The translations under genes were made by a program, and so were the position numbers. Below, in pieces: positions 36,759 through 45,935 of a stretch of 64,000 nucleotides of DNA. Each line of letters starts with the position of its first letter. Within the stretch, counting starts at the first letter, position 1. The DNA comes from Microvirga lupini (lineage in GTDB: Bacteria > Pseudomonadota > Alphaproteobacteria > Rhizobiales > Beijerinckiaceae). The stretch covers positions 620,001 to 684,000 of the forward strand of contig NZ_JACHWB010000002.1 of assembly GCF_014191055.1 (NCBI RefSeq), in the 5' to 3' direction. The notes under the pieces were generated by a model. That model saw only the letters and a program-made list of their open reading frames with translations. It had not been told where the DNA came from and ran no database searches.

Positions 36759-37061
36759 TCTGCCTTCTTTCCTCGATGTGGGCAGCACGCCATAGCCACG
36801 GAGGCTCCCGCTCTTCAAGAGCCCAATGGTCCTTGTCATTCCCGGCCTGAGATGGCGCAGCCATCGCAGGGGAAGGGAATATAGCGCTGAGCGTGTGAGT
36901 GGATCCCCTTCCCTCGCCTTCGGCTCCCCGGGGATGGATACGCTGCCCAGGTCATCGGCAATTCCATTGCGGCAAAGCAGGCGCGACCACAAGGAATGGC
37001 AAATTTTCTTGCAAGTTTCGCAATTTCGGACGAACAAGGCCTCAAATCTGCAGGGGAAATC
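36759..37061. other. intergenic region with possible dispersed repeat
   Basis: 303 bp between divergent cation transporter and ilvD starts; both promoters should be here. A stretch at about 36835-36945 (TGTCATTCCCGGCCTGAGAT ... CTCCCCGGGGATGGA) has the look of a dispersed repeat with GGGGAAGGG and CCCCTTCCC opposed, but no second copy is in the window. No gene supported. Confidence 0.35.
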
Positions 37062-38891
37062 ATGCCAGCCTATCGTTCTCGCACCACCACCCATGGCCGC
37101 AACATGGCCGGCGCTCGCGGCCTCTGGCGGGCTACGGGCATGAAGGATTCCGACTTCGGCAAGCCGATCATCGCCGTGGTGAACTCCTTCACCCAGTTCG
37201 TGCCCGGCCACGTCCACCTCAAGGACCTGGGCCAGCTCGTGGCGCGGGAGATCGAGAAGGCCGGCGGCGTCGCCAAGGAATTCAACACCATCGCGGTGGA
37301 TGACGGCATCGCCATGGGCCATGACGGCATGCTCTACTCCCTGCCCTCGCGGGAGCTGATCGCTGACAGCGTCGAGTACATGGTCAACGCCCATTGCGCC
37401 GACGCCATGGTGTGCATCTCCAACTGCGACAAGATCACCCCCGGCATGCTGATGGCCGCCATGCGCCTCAACATCCCGGTGGTCTTCGTCTCCGGCGGCC
37501 CCATGGAGGCCGGCAAGGTCGTGCTCAACGGCGTGACCAAGAAGCTCGACCTCGTGGACGCCATGGTGGCGGCGGCCGACGACAAGATTGCCGACGAGGA
37601 CATCAAGGTCATCGAGCGCTCCGCCTGCCCCACCTGCGGCTCGTGCTCGGGCATGTTCACGGCCAATTCCATGAACTGCCTCACGGAAGCGCTCGGCCTG
37701 TCGCTGCCGGGCAACGGCTCGACGCTCGCTACCCACGCCGACCGCAAACGCCTCTTCGTCGAGGCCGGCCACCTGATCGTCGATCTCGCCCGCCGCTATT
37801 ACGAGCAGGACGACGAGACCGTGCTGCCGCGCTCCATCGCCTCCTTCGCGGCCTTCGAGAACGCCATGACCCTCGACATCGCCATGGGCGGGTCGAGCAA
37901 CACGGTGCTGCACCTTCTGGCCGCCGCCCATGAAGCGGAGGTCGATTTCACCATGGCCGACATCGACCGCCTGTCGCGCCGCGTGCCGGTTCTGTGCAAG
38001 GTGGCTCCCGCCGTCGCCAACGTGCACATGGAAGACGTACACCGCGCCGGGGGCATCATGGGCATCTTGGGCGAACTCGATCGCGCAGGCCTCCTCGACA
38101 CCTCCGTGCCGACCGTTCATGCCGAGACCATGAAGACGGCGCTCGACCGCTGGGACGTGCGGCGCACCAACTCCCATGCGGTGCACGACTTCTTCCGCGC
38201 AGCGCCCGGCGGCGTGCCGACGCAGACGGCATTCAGCCAGGAAAGCCGCTACGACAGCGTCGATACGGACCGCGCCGCCGGTACGATCCGCGACGCGGAG
38301 CATGCCTTCTCGAAGGATGGCGGCCTTGCGGTCCTCTCCGGCAATCTGGCGCTCGACGGCTGCATCGTGAAGACCGCCGGTGTCGACGAGAGCATCCTGG
38401 TATTCTCGGGTCCCGCCATCGTGTTCGAGAGCCAGGACGATGCGGTGAGCGGCATCCTCAACGGCAAGGTCAAGGCCGGCGACGTGGTGGTCATCCGCTA
38501 CGAGGGACCGCGCGGCGGCCCCGGCATGCAGGAGATGCTCTATCCCACGAGCTATCTGAAATCGAAGGGTCTCGGAAAGGCTTGTGCGCTCATTACCGAC
38601 GGCCGCTTCTCCGGCGGCACATCGGGTCTGTCCATCGGTCACGCCTCGCCGGAAGCAGCCGAGGGCGGCACCATCGGCCTCGTGCAGGACGGCGACCGGA
38701 TCGAGATCGACATCCCCAACCGCCGCATTCACCTGGCCGTGGACGAGGCCGAACTCCAGCGGCGGCGCGCCGAGCAGGACGCCCGGGGCTGGCAGCCGGC
38801 CCAGCCACGCAAGCGCAAGGTGTCGGCGGCCCTCAAGGCTTATGCCATGCTCGCCACCAGCGCAGCCAAAGGCGCGGTGCGGCAGATCTAA
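37062..38891 (+). CDS. ilvD: dihydroxy-acid dehydratase
   Basis: Fe-S enzyme of valine, leucine and isoleucine synthesis, converting 2,3-dihydroxy-3-methyl acids to 2-oxo acids. 609 residues, the family length. Cluster cysteines are visible in [13 protein letters not shown] and [29 protein letters not shown] and [14 protein letters not shown] are further signatures. The ATG at 37062 (GGGGA 5 bp upstream) fits the usual N-terminus [20 protein letters not shown]. Monocistronic. Confidence 0.97.
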   Translation: MPAYRSRTTTHGRNMAGARGLWRATGMKDSDFGKPIIAVVNSFTQFVPGHVHLKDLGQLVAREIEKAGGVAKEFNTIAVDDGIAMGHDGMLYSLPSRELIADSVEYMVNAHCADAMVCISNCDKITPGMLMAAMRLNIPVVFVSGGPMEAGKVVLNGVTKKLDLVDAMVAAADDKIADEDIKVIERSACPTCGSCSGMFTANSMNCLTEALGLSLPGNGSTLATHADRKRLFVEAGHLIVDLARRYYEQDDETVLPRSIASFAAFENAMTLDIAMGGSSNTVLHLLAAAHEAEVDFTMADIDRLSRRVPVLCKVAPAVANVHMEDVHRAGGIMGILGELDRAGLLDTSVPTVHAETMKTALDRWDVRRTNSHAVHDFFRAAPGGVPTQTAFSQESRYDSVDTDRAAGTIRDAEHAFSKDGGLAVLSGNLALDGCIVKTAGVDESILVFSGPAIVFESQDDAVSGILNGKVKAGDVVVIRYEGPRGGPGMQEMLYPTSYLKSKGLGKACALITDGRFSGGTSGLSIGHASPEAAEGGTIGLVQDGDRIEIDIPNRRIHLAVDEAELQRRRAEQDARGWQPAQPRKRKVSAALKAYAMLATSAAKGAVRQI

Positions 38892-38897
38892 TTGGCA

Positions 38898-38921
38898 AGG
38901 GCCCGGCTTTGTCCGGGCCCT
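38898..38921 (+). terminator. hairpin after ilvD
   Basis: AGGGCCCGG and CCGGGCCCT pair perfectly (9 bp, 6-nt loop), 6 bp after the stop codon. No T-tract follows. Confidence 0.6.
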
Positions 38922-39071
38922 CCAAGGTCGATGTGCGAAAACGCACATGGCGTCGCATCCCTCTCTATTTTCCTTGATCGGGACCATTTTCCCTCTCTGA
39001 ACGGGCAGTACTCCGCCCCCTCTCTCTTCCTAGCTGGCAGAGTTACACAATAACGCCAGAGAGGAAGAGAC

Positions 39072-41978
39072 ATGTCGAGGCGAGGCGCCACAGGGTCCGT
39101 TGCTTCAATCCGCCGGCAGCAGCCAAAGGCCTGCTCAGCCAAGCCGGTTATTCCCTTTATCAATCGGCCGTCTGCAACGAGCCTGCTGGCCCTGAGCCTC
39201 GCTTCGCTGGCTTTCACCGGCTCAGCGAAGGCAGCCTGCACGACGAGTGCCTCGGGCGGTCAGACGCGCGTGGTGTGTTCAGGCACGACGACCGATCATT
39301 ACTGGGCCCGTGAGAACACGCCCTCCTCTGTCGAGGTGCAGACCGGCACCACGATGAACACCAGCGAGGCTGCCATCCGTGTGGAGGGGAACAGCACGGT
39401 GACGATCGCCGATGGGGCAACCGTCACCGTGACTGGCGGCAATGCGAACCAGGCCTACAATGCGATCTACGCAGAAGATGACGGCAGCACGATCACCAAC
39501 AACGGTTCGATCTCGACGCATCAGAACTCGGTGGACGGCCTGGAAGCCACGGGCAGCAGGAACATTCTCACCAATACGGGCCGTGTATCGACCCTGGGAG
39601 CGTCGTCGGAAGCCATCATCGCACGCGGCGACAGCAACATTCTGCGCAACAGCGGTACGCTGGAGACATCGGGTTCCTCCGCCCGCGGCATGATCGCGGA
39701 GGGCAACAACAACACCTTCGTCAACACGGGCGTCATCCGCACCACAGGCGCCGGTGGCGAAGGCATTCGGGCCGATGGCGGCGGCACCACGCGCCCGGCA
39801 GAGAACGCCATGATCGCCAACAGCGGCACGATTGAGACGAGCGGATTCACCGCGGACGGCATCCGCGTGATCGGCAACAACGGCACGATCACCAATGACG
39901 GCACGATCACAGCCTCGGGCCTCGAAGGACGCGGCATCAAGATCGAGGGTGACGGCAACGACGTCGTCAACCGCGGCACCGTTCAGGGCTTAGGCAATGA
40001 CGGCGAAGGCCTCTATGTCATCAGCAATGCCGGCCAGACCAACACGATCGTCAACCATGCGGACGGTCGGATCATCGGCCGCGACGACGTCGGCTTACGC
40101 GGTCGCTTCGGATCCGAGATGATCGAAAATTTCGGCCTGATCCGCACGGAAGTATCGGGAGGTGCCGCTATCGATCTGGGTGCCGGCGACGACTCTCTTC
40201 TCATCGGTGCCAGCTCCGACATTCGGGGAACCGTCCGCGCGGGAACAGGCACCGATACGTTCAAGCTGGGAGGCTCGACCAATGCCACCTTCGACGCGCG
40301 CGAGATCGGAGCGAACGCCAAGTACCGCGACTTCGAGCGCTTCGAGAAGGTCGACACCTCGACATGGACCACGAGAAACGACAACAACACCGCCATGCCC
40401 TGGGCCGTGCGTGAAGGCACGCTCCTCGTGACCGGCAGCATGGGCGGATCGGACATGACCGTGCATCGCGGCGCCACGCTCGGCGGCACCGGCACCGTCG
40501 GCAGCATCGATGCACTGCCGGGCAGCATCCTGTCCCCCGGCGTCGACGGTGCCACAAGCCGCGCAGGTGTCGGTGATATCCGCACCCTGAACGTCCGGGG
40601 TAACGTCAATATCGCCGCCGGCACCACCTACCGGGTCGATCTCAACAACCGTTTCGAGAGCGACCGGATCGTGGCGGGTGGTCAGGCGACCATCCGGGGC
40701 GGCACGGTGGAAGTTCATGCGGAGCAAGCCACCTACTCGCCCGGGCGCTGGACGATCCTGACTGCGCAGCGGGGAGTGACAGGCCAGTTCAGTGGCGTGG
40801 ACGACCTGATCTTCTTCGAGCCGCTTCTCACCAAGGACGCCAACAACGTCTATCTCGAGCTGCTCCCCGTCTTCCCCGGAACGGATCCTCGTCCGGGTCA
40901 GGATCCGGACAATCCCGGCAATCCCCGTCCGCGGCCTGTCCCTCCGCTGCAGCCCGAGACCACGCCCCCGGTCACGATCCTGCACCACGAGAACCTGTTC
41001 CGCGCGGCGATCCTCTGCCGCCTGCGCTGCTCGTCCTCCGATGCCATGGGGGCGGTTCCGTCCTTCGTGGCGATCGATTCCGTGCCGGTTCAAGATCCGG
41101 CCGATGCTTCGGGGCGCGGCGCATCCGTGGCTGCTCCCGCTTCGCAAGGAACCGGCTGGGGCATGTGGGGCAAGGTCCTCGGCTCCTACGGGCGGACCGA
41201 CGCGACGCCGACCTCCGCCGCCATGGAGCGGACCACAGGCGGCATCGTGGTCGGCGTGGATGGCGGCCTCGGCACGCCCTATCGCCTCGGGGTCGCGGCC
41301 GGCTACCTCGCCACGTCCTTCGACATCGACGCGGCGGCGGCATCCGGCGACATCGACAGCTTCCATATCGGCGCCTACGGGTCGGCCGCTTTCGGAGCCT
41401 GGACCCTGCGCGGCGGCGTGGCCTATGCCCATCACGAGATCGACCTCGCCCGCGGCGCCGTGGCCGGCCGCTTCCAGGGCGGCGAGACGGACAGCTCGGC
41501 CGATTCCGTCCAGGTCTTCGGGGAAGTCGGCTACACGTTCCTGCTCTCGGAGCGCGTGACCCTGGAGCCGTTCCTGGGTCTGGCCCATGTGCACGTGAGC
41601 AGCCATGACGTGGTGGAGAACGCCTCCCCGTTCCGGGCGAATGGCGAGGTGGCCTCGTTCGACACCACCTACTCCACCCTGGGAGCGCGGCTTGTTGCGA
41701 CCATGCCGACAAGCGCCGGCACCGTCACCTTCAAGGGCATGCTCGGCTGGCGCCATGCCTTCGGGGACGTGGCTCCCGAGGCCAGGTTCACCGTCACTGG
41801 CTTCCCCACGCCGTTTCTCGTGGTCGGCGCTCCCATCGACCGCGACAGCCTCGTGGTGGAGGCCGGTTTGAACTGGCAGGTAAGCGAAAAGGTCGCCGTC
41901 GGCCTTATGTACGACGGTGCCCTCGGGCGGCGCGACCAGGAGCATACCCTGCGGGGGAGCCTGAGCGTGCGGTTCTGA
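39072..41978 (+). CDS. autotransporter (type Va) with beta-helical passenger
   Basis: 968 residues. A long charged N-terminus precedes a signal segment (about 34-54, ATSLLALSLASLAFTGSAKA). The passenger (about 55-600) has many short repeats such as NSGTIETSG, NDGTITASG and NTGRVSTLG, typical of a right-handed beta-helix. A Pro/Asp-rich linker (about 605-635) leads to the outer-membrane beta-barrel (about 690-968, GTGWGMWGKVLGSYGR onward) ending in SLSVRF with the usual terminal Phe. The passenger probably reaches the cell surface; adhesion is the usual inference. No protease motif was seen. Preceded by GAGGAAGAG. Confidence 0.9.
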   Translation: MSRRGATGSVASIRRQQPKACSAKPVIPFINRPSATSLLALSLASLAFTGSAKAACTTSASGGQTRVVCSGTTTDHYWARENTPSSVEVQTGTTMNTSEAAIRVEGNSTVTIADGATVTVTGGNANQAYNAIYAEDDGSTITNNGSISTHQNSVDGLEATGSRNILTNTGRVSTLGASSEAIIARGDSNILRNSGTLETSGSSARGMIAEGNNNTFVNTGVIRTTGAGGEGIRADGGGTTRPAENAMIANSGTIETSGFTADGIRVIGNNGTITNDGTITASGLEGRGIKIEGDGNDVVNRGTVQGLGNDGEGLYVISNAGQTNTIVNHADGRIIGRDDVGLRGRFGSEMIENFGLIRTEVSGGAAIDLGAGDDSLLIGASSDIRGTVRAGTGTDTFKLGGSTNATFDAREIGANAKYRDFERFEKVDTSTWTTRNDNNTAMPWAVREGTLLVTGSMGGSDMTVHRGATLGGTGTVGSIDALPGSILSPGVDGATSRAGVGDIRTLNVRGNVNIAAGTTYRVDLNNRFESDRIVAGGQATIRGGTVEVHAEQATYSPGRWTILTAQRGVTGQFSGVDDLIFFEPLLTKDANNVYLELLPVFPGTDPRPGQDPDNPGNPRPRPVPPLQPETTPPVTILHHENLFRAAILCRLRCSSSDAMGAVPSFVAIDSVPVQDPADASGRGASVAAPASQGTGWGMWGKVLGSYGRTDATPTSAAMERTTGGIVVGVDGGLGTPYRLGVAAGYLATSFDIDAAAASGDIDSFHIGAYGSAAFGAWTLRGGVAYAHHEIDLARGAVAGRFQGGETDSSADSVQVFGEVGYTFLLSERVTLEPFLGLAHVHVSSHDVVENASPFRANGEVASFDTTYSTLGARLVATMPTSAGTVTFKGMLGWRHAFGDVAPEARFTVTGFPTPFLVVGAPIDRDSLVVEAGLNWQVSEKVAVGLMYDGALGRRDQEHTLRGSLSVRF

Positions 41979-42104
41979 CGATCCGGGCAGGCTGCGGCGA
42001 AGGAAGCCGCCGCAGCCAAAGGCCTCAGGGCAGCAATCCCGCCTTGACGAAACAGTGTCGCCTGGAGTCCAGTCGGAGGTGCCAAATCAGCCGCAGGATT
42101 TCTG

Positions 42105-42422
42105 ATGAACCGCCTTCTATGGACCGCCAGCCTCCTTTTGCTCACGGGTCCAGCCCTCGCTCAAGTGACGCCTGGAGACACGCCACTCCGGCTCACCGTG
42201 CGCCCGTCGGGGATCGAGCCTGAGGCTAACGAGGCGATCGAGCGGCAGCAGAAGCTCCTCAGGCGCCTGGAGCGGAGCAATCACATGGTACGCTCGATCT
42301 GCATCAATTGCGGCGACGAGTGGAAGCATCAGATCTACGCCCCATTCGACCCCTATGCCGCCCTGGGCCGTCCTGCCCAACCAGCCGCCCCCGCCCAGCC
42401 GGCCGACGAAGCCGGTAACTAA
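42105..42422 (+). CDS. exported hypothetical protein
   Basis: 105 residues. Signal peptide MNRLLWTASLLLLTGPALA; the mature protein has a helical segment EPEANEAIERQQKLLRRLER and a SICINCGD (CxxC) motif, then a Pro/Ala-rich tail. Function unknown. Separated from the guanidine exporter gene by the riboswitch region. Confidence 0.65.
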   Translation: MNRLLWTASLLLLTGPALAQVTPGDTPLRLTVRPSGIEPEANEAIERQQKLLRRLERSNHMVRSICINCGDEWKHQIYAPFDPYAALGRPAQPAAPAQPADEAGN

Positions 42423-42496
42423 TTTCACAGGCTGACCTTTGGCCGCGCCCGGATTCTGTTGAGAAGGTTTTCCCGACCCTCTATATCCAGGGAGGT

Positions 42497-42557
42497 CGAG
42501 GACGACCTCGCCTTCATGACACAAACGGTAGGGACGGCCCTGCCTATGACGGAGGTC
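42497..42557 (+). promoter_or_regulatory. guanidine-II (mini-ykkC) riboswitch
   Basis: Two hairpins with ACGR tetraloops, as in guanidine-II: P1 is CGAGG-ACGA-CCTCG (42497-42510) and P2 is GGTAGGG-ACGG-CCCTGCC (42527-42544), joined by 16 nt. A Shine-Dalgarno GGAGG (42551-42555) lies 7 nt before the exporter ATG. GACCTC of P1 (42504-42509) can pair with GAGGTC covering the Shine-Dalgarno (42552-42557), so ligand-stabilised P1 would free the ribosome site: an ON switch. The downstream gene is a Gdx/SugE-type exporter, the best-known target of this class. Confidence 0.85.
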
Positions 42558-42562
42558 CTGTC

Positions 42563-42880
42563 ATGGCATGGACTTGGCTTACACTTGCCGGCTTGTTCGA
42601 GATCGGCTGGGCCATCGGCCTGAAATATACCGAAGGCTTCACCCGGCTGGTCCCATCCGTTTTGACCGGCATCAGCATGGTGATCAGCGTCGTGCTTCTC
42701 GGTATCGCGCTCAAGACCTTGCCGGTTGGAACCGGCTATGCGGTCTGGACCGGGATCGGCACCGTTGGAACCGCCCTGCTCGGCATCTATCTCTTCGGCG
42801 AACCCGCCACCGCGATGCGCCTGGTCTGCATCGGCCTCATCGTCTCCGGGATCCTCGGCCTGAAGTTAGCCTCAGGTTAG
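42563..42880 (+). CDS. gdx: guanidinium exporter, SMR family (Gdx, formerly SugE)
   Basis: Small four-helix inner-membrane protein of 105 residues that exchanges guanidinium for protons as an antiparallel homodimer. The essential glutamate is in GLFEIGWAIGLKYTEGF, and AVWTGIGTVGTALLGIYLFG is typical of the SugE/Gdx branch rather than of broad drug pumps (EmrE/Qac). The riboswitch directly upstream supports guanidinium as substrate. The next gene starts 25 bp later and could be co-transcribed. Confidence 0.93.
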   Translation: MAWTWLTLAGLFEIGWAIGLKYTEGFTRLVPSVLTGISMVISVVLLGIALKTLPVGTGYAVWTGIGTVGTALLGIYLFGEPATAMRLVCIGLIVSGILGLKLASG

Positions 42881-42905
42881 CTTGGGCCGGTATGGTAGAC
42901 GCGTC

Positions 42906-44399
42906 ATGACCACATTCGCTCAGGATAGGCCGAGATCCTCGGCGCGAGGCCTCCGGGTCTTCGTGCTGGTGGTCTGCCTTGTCATCCTGGGCCTGGAGGG
43001 TTGGCGCGACCTGCATGAACGGAATCATGAGATCACGCGGATTCGGGCCGAGACCCTGAACCTGGCCAAGTCTCTGACCCAGCATGCCCAGGACACCTTC
43101 GAGCTTGCGGATGCGCTACTGGTGGATGTCGTGGACCGGGTCGAGACTGGGGGGCTCCTGCCGGATACCATCGCGCGTCTGGACATTTTCCTGGTCGAGC
43201 GGGTCCAATCGCTGCAGCGAATTAAGGCGCTGACCATTTTCGGCGAGGACGGCAATCTTCTGAGCAGTTCGCTTCCCGGGCACCGCGGTCGCGTAAACGT
43301 CAACGCCCTTGCCCTGTTTCAACAGCACAGAGCCTCAACCAGCAGCGACTGGTTCGTCGGCCCCTTGATCCGCGATCCGCTCGGCGGCGATTGGGTGCTG
43401 ACCATCTCGCGACGCTTCAACAAGCCCGATGGAAGCTTCGGCGGCGTTGTCCAGGCGAGCATTCCGCCCCGCTATTTCGGAAATTTCTTCGGCCGCTTCG
43501 ATGTCGGTTCGCAGGGTTCGATCACCCTGCTTCACCAGAACGGAACGATCCTGTCACGCTATCCCTATATCGAGCGTGCAATCGGATCCAATATCTTTGA
43601 CGACCCGCAATTCAGGAATGCCAAAGGCTCCGGCAATTACGACTACACCTCTCCGATCGACAAGCAGCTCCGCATCGGCGGCTATCAGCGCAACCACATT
43701 TTTCCCGTCGGGGTGATCGCGGCCGTCGGTCGCGACGAAGCTCTCGCACGCTGGAACGAGGAGTTTGTGTTCCGGAGCAGCATCATCGGCCTGCTCATTC
43801 TCGTCATTGGTTCACTCGGCTGGATCCTCGCGGGAGCCCTTCGGCGACGGGAACATGCGGAGGCGGAACTCGCCATCCTGGCCACCACCGACGGCCTGAC
43901 GGGCCTCGCCAACCGCCGAACCTTCGACAGGCAGCTCGAAACGGAATGGCTTCGCGCCGCACGCCAGAAAACGCCGGTGTCCCTGCTCCTGATCGATGTG
44001 GATCAGTTCAAGGCGTACAACGACGTCTATGGGCATCAGGCTGGAGACGAATGCCTGCGGACCATCGCGAAAACCATCTCCGCAGCGGCCCGCCGGCCCG
44101 GTGATCTGGCGGCGCGCTATGGCGGCGAAGAGCTTGCCATTCTCCTGCCGGACGCAGACGAAGCTGCTACGGCAACCATTGCGGAAGATCTGCGCGCGAA
44201 GGTTGAGTCCTTGCGCGTGCGGCACGACGCCAATCCCCCGAGCTGCATTCTCACGATCAGCATCGGCAGCGCGACCCGTATTCCGAGCCTGGATCGCTCC
44301 CGCCTCCGCCCGGACGATCTGATCACCCTGGCGGATGCCGCCCTCTATCGCGCCAAGCAGAACGGGCGCAACCGCGTGGCCAGCGAGAAGGCCGCCTGA
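42906..44399 (+). CDS. diguanylate cyclase with periplasmic Cache sensor
   Basis: 497 residues: TM1 (about 17-37), periplasmic double-Cache-like domain (about 40-285), TM2 (about 290-312), GGEEF domain (about 325-497). The active site is intact, GGEEL at 406-410, with the RxxD inhibitory site RPGD at 397-400 (five residues before), so product inhibition by c-di-GMP is likely. The ATG at 42906 is preferred over a TTG at 42882. It is 25 bp after the guanidine exporter gene, so riboswitch-linked transcription is possible though translation control would not reach it. Confidence 0.92.
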   Translation: MTTFAQDRPRSSARGLRVFVLVVCLVILGLEGWRDLHERNHEITRIRAETLNLAKSLTQHAQDTFELADALLVDVVDRVETGGLLPDTIARLDIFLVERVQSLQRIKALTIFGEDGNLLSSSLPGHRGRVNVNALALFQQHRASTSSDWFVGPLIRDPLGGDWVLTISRRFNKPDGSFGGVVQASIPPRYFGNFFGRFDVGSQGSITLLHQNGTILSRYPYIERAIGSNIFDDPQFRNAKGSGNYDYTSPIDKQLRIGGYQRNHIFPVGVIAAVGRDEALARWNEEFVFRSSIIGLLILVIGSLGWILAGALRRREHAEAELAILATTDGLTGLANRRTFDRQLETEWLRAARQKTPVSLLLIDVDQFKAYNDVYGHQAGDECLRTIAKTISAAARRPGDLAARYGGEELAILLPDADEAATATIAEDLRAKVESLRVRHDANPPSCILTISIGSATRIPSLDRSRLRPDDLITLADAALYRAKQNGRNRVASEKAA

Positions 44400-44413
44400 T
44401 CAAATCTCCTTGA

Positions 44414-45784
44414 TCAGAACACGTATTCGGTGAAGGCAGGCTTCACCGACCCACCCCACGCGCCATGGTACCGCTCCAGCAGCCGCTCTGCCTGCGTACG
44501 GCCTGAATCGACGATCTCCTCCGCATAGGCGAGGTGACGGGTCTCGTCCTGACCCGCGCCATCGCGACAGGAGCGGCGCTGCAGGCCGGCGCGCGACAGC
44601 GCCAGCGCGTCCCGGGCCACATCCTGAGCGGAGCGGCCGGCGATGCTTGCCTTAAGGGCCTGCTTCGGCACATCCGCCCGCAGCTGCTCGCGCTGCTCGG
44701 CGCTCCACGCCTTCACCAGCTCCCAGGCCCCGTCCAGGGCCGTCTCGTCGTAGAGAAGGCCGGTCCAGAAGGCTGAGAGCGCAATGATGTGTTCGAGATT
44801 GCCCACATCCGCGCCGCGCATCTCGAGATAGCGCTTGAGACGCACCTCCGGGAACAGGGTCGAGACATGGTTGGCCCAATCGGAGCGCGTGGCGCGCTCG
44901 CCGGGCAACTGCGCGAGCTTGCCGGCGAAAAGGTCGCGGAAGGAGGCTCCCGCCACATCGTGATAGGTCGAGTCGCGCTTGACGAAATACATCGGCACGT
45001 CGAGTGCCCAATCCACATACTGCTCGTAGCCGAAGCCTTCCTCGAAGGCGAAGGCCATCATGCCCGTGCGGTTCCGGTCGGTGTCGAGCCAGATGTTCGA
45101 CCGCATGGAGAGGTAGCCATTGGGCTTGCCGTCCGTGAAGGGCGAGTTGGCGAAAATCGCGGTGGCGATCGGCTGCAGCGCCAGCGAGACGCGCAGCTTC
45201 TTCACCATGTCGGCCTCGGAGGCATAGTCCATGTTCACCTGCACCGTGGAGGTGCGGTACATCATGTCGAGCCCGAGGGTGCCCACCTTTGGCATGTAGT
45301 CGGTCATGATGCGGTAGCGGGCTTTCGGCATCACGGGCGTCTGAGCCCGGGTCCAGAGCGGGCTCATGCCGAGCGTGAGAAACCCAATCCCGAGCTTTTC
45401 GCCCACGGCCTTTACGTCGGCGAGATGCTGCGCCGTCTCGCGGGCCGTGTCGTGAAGGTCGGCAAGCGGGGCGCCGGACAGCTCGAACTGGCCGCCGGGC
45501 TCCAGGGAAATCGCACCGCCATCCCGGTCATCGGCCAGGCCGATGGGGTGGCCGTTCTCCATGATCGGCGCCCAGCCGGTGCGCTCCTGCATGCCCTCCA
45601 GCAGCGCCCGAATGCCCCGGTCGCCATCATAGGGAACGGGCGACAGATCGGCTCTGTAGAAGGGAACCTTTTCGTGCTCAGTGCCGAGCCGCCACGACTC
45701 GCGCGGCTTCTCGCCGGAGGCGATCCACTCCACGAGTTCCGACCGCGCACCAATGGGGGTCGTATCGGATACGTCCCGCGCCAT
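44414..45784 (-). CDS. gshA: glutamate-cysteine ligase, alphaproteobacterial/plant type
   Basis: 456 residues. Makes gamma-glutamylcysteine, the first step of glutathione synthesis, using ATP. WRLGTEHEKVPFY and GGAISLEPGGQFELSGAP are typical of the plant/alphaproteobacterial class, as are YMPKVGTLGLDMMYRTSTVQ and the C-terminal SVKPAFTEYVF. GAGGTG lies before the ATG. It neighbours, on the same strand, a YbdK-type ligase of the same superfamily but is separated from it by a palindromic repeat. Confidence 0.94.
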   Translation of the reverse strand: MARDVSDTTPIGARSELVEWIASGEKPRESWRLGTEHEKVPFYRADLSPVPYDGDRGIRALLEGMQERTGWAPIMENGHPIGLADDRDGGAISLEPGGQFELSGAPLADLHDTARETAQHLADVKAVGEKLGIGFLTLGMSPLWTRAQTPVMPKARYRIMTDYMPKVGTLGLDMMYRTSTVQVNMDYASEADMVKKLRVSLALQPIATAIFANSPFTDGKPNGYLSMRSNIWLDTDRNRTGMMAFAFEEGFGYEQYVDWALDVPMYFVKRDSTYHDVAGASFRDLFAGKLAQLPGERATRSDWANHVSTLFPEVRLKRYLEMRGADVGNLEHIIALSAFWTGLLYDETALDGAWELVKAWSAEQREQLRADVPKQALKASIAGRSAQDVARDALALSRAGLQRRSCRDGAGQDETRHLAYAEEIVDSGRTQAERLLERYHGAWGGSVKPAFTEYVF

Positions 45785-45898
45785 GCATCACCTCATCAAA
45801 AAGCGCGTTCAAGGCGCGCCGACTCAGAGTCGGGACTCAATAAGGGGCTTAACGCCAAGGTGCAATGCGGGACCCGTGCACAAAACGATGAGCGCAGC

Positions 45899-45930
45899 GC
45901 GCATCGTGCGGGTAAAGCCGCACGATGCGC
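45899..45930 (-). repeat. dispersed palindromic repeat, GCGCATCGTGCGG type (copy 2)
   Basis: Perfect 13-bp arms GCGCATCGTGCGG / CCGCACGATGCGC with a 6-nt loop, 5 bp after the stop of the YbdK-type gene, so it probably also ends that transcript. Same arm sequence as 35832-35875. Confidence 0.75.
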
Positions 45931-45935
45931 TCTCA

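Noticed and set aside
36835..36945. Dispersed repeat upstream of ilvD
   Set aside because: Only one copy in the window; resemblance to repeats known from related genomes is from memory and cannot be shown here.
36759..38987. Long leftward open frame continuous with the cation transporter gene
   Set aside because: It is the antisense of ilvD; its protein is low-complexity His/Gly/Val-rich without a domain. The real start with ribosome site is at 36758.
40095..41945. 616-codon leftward frame
   Set aside because: Antisense of the autotransporter; codon content is a GC-frame shadow.
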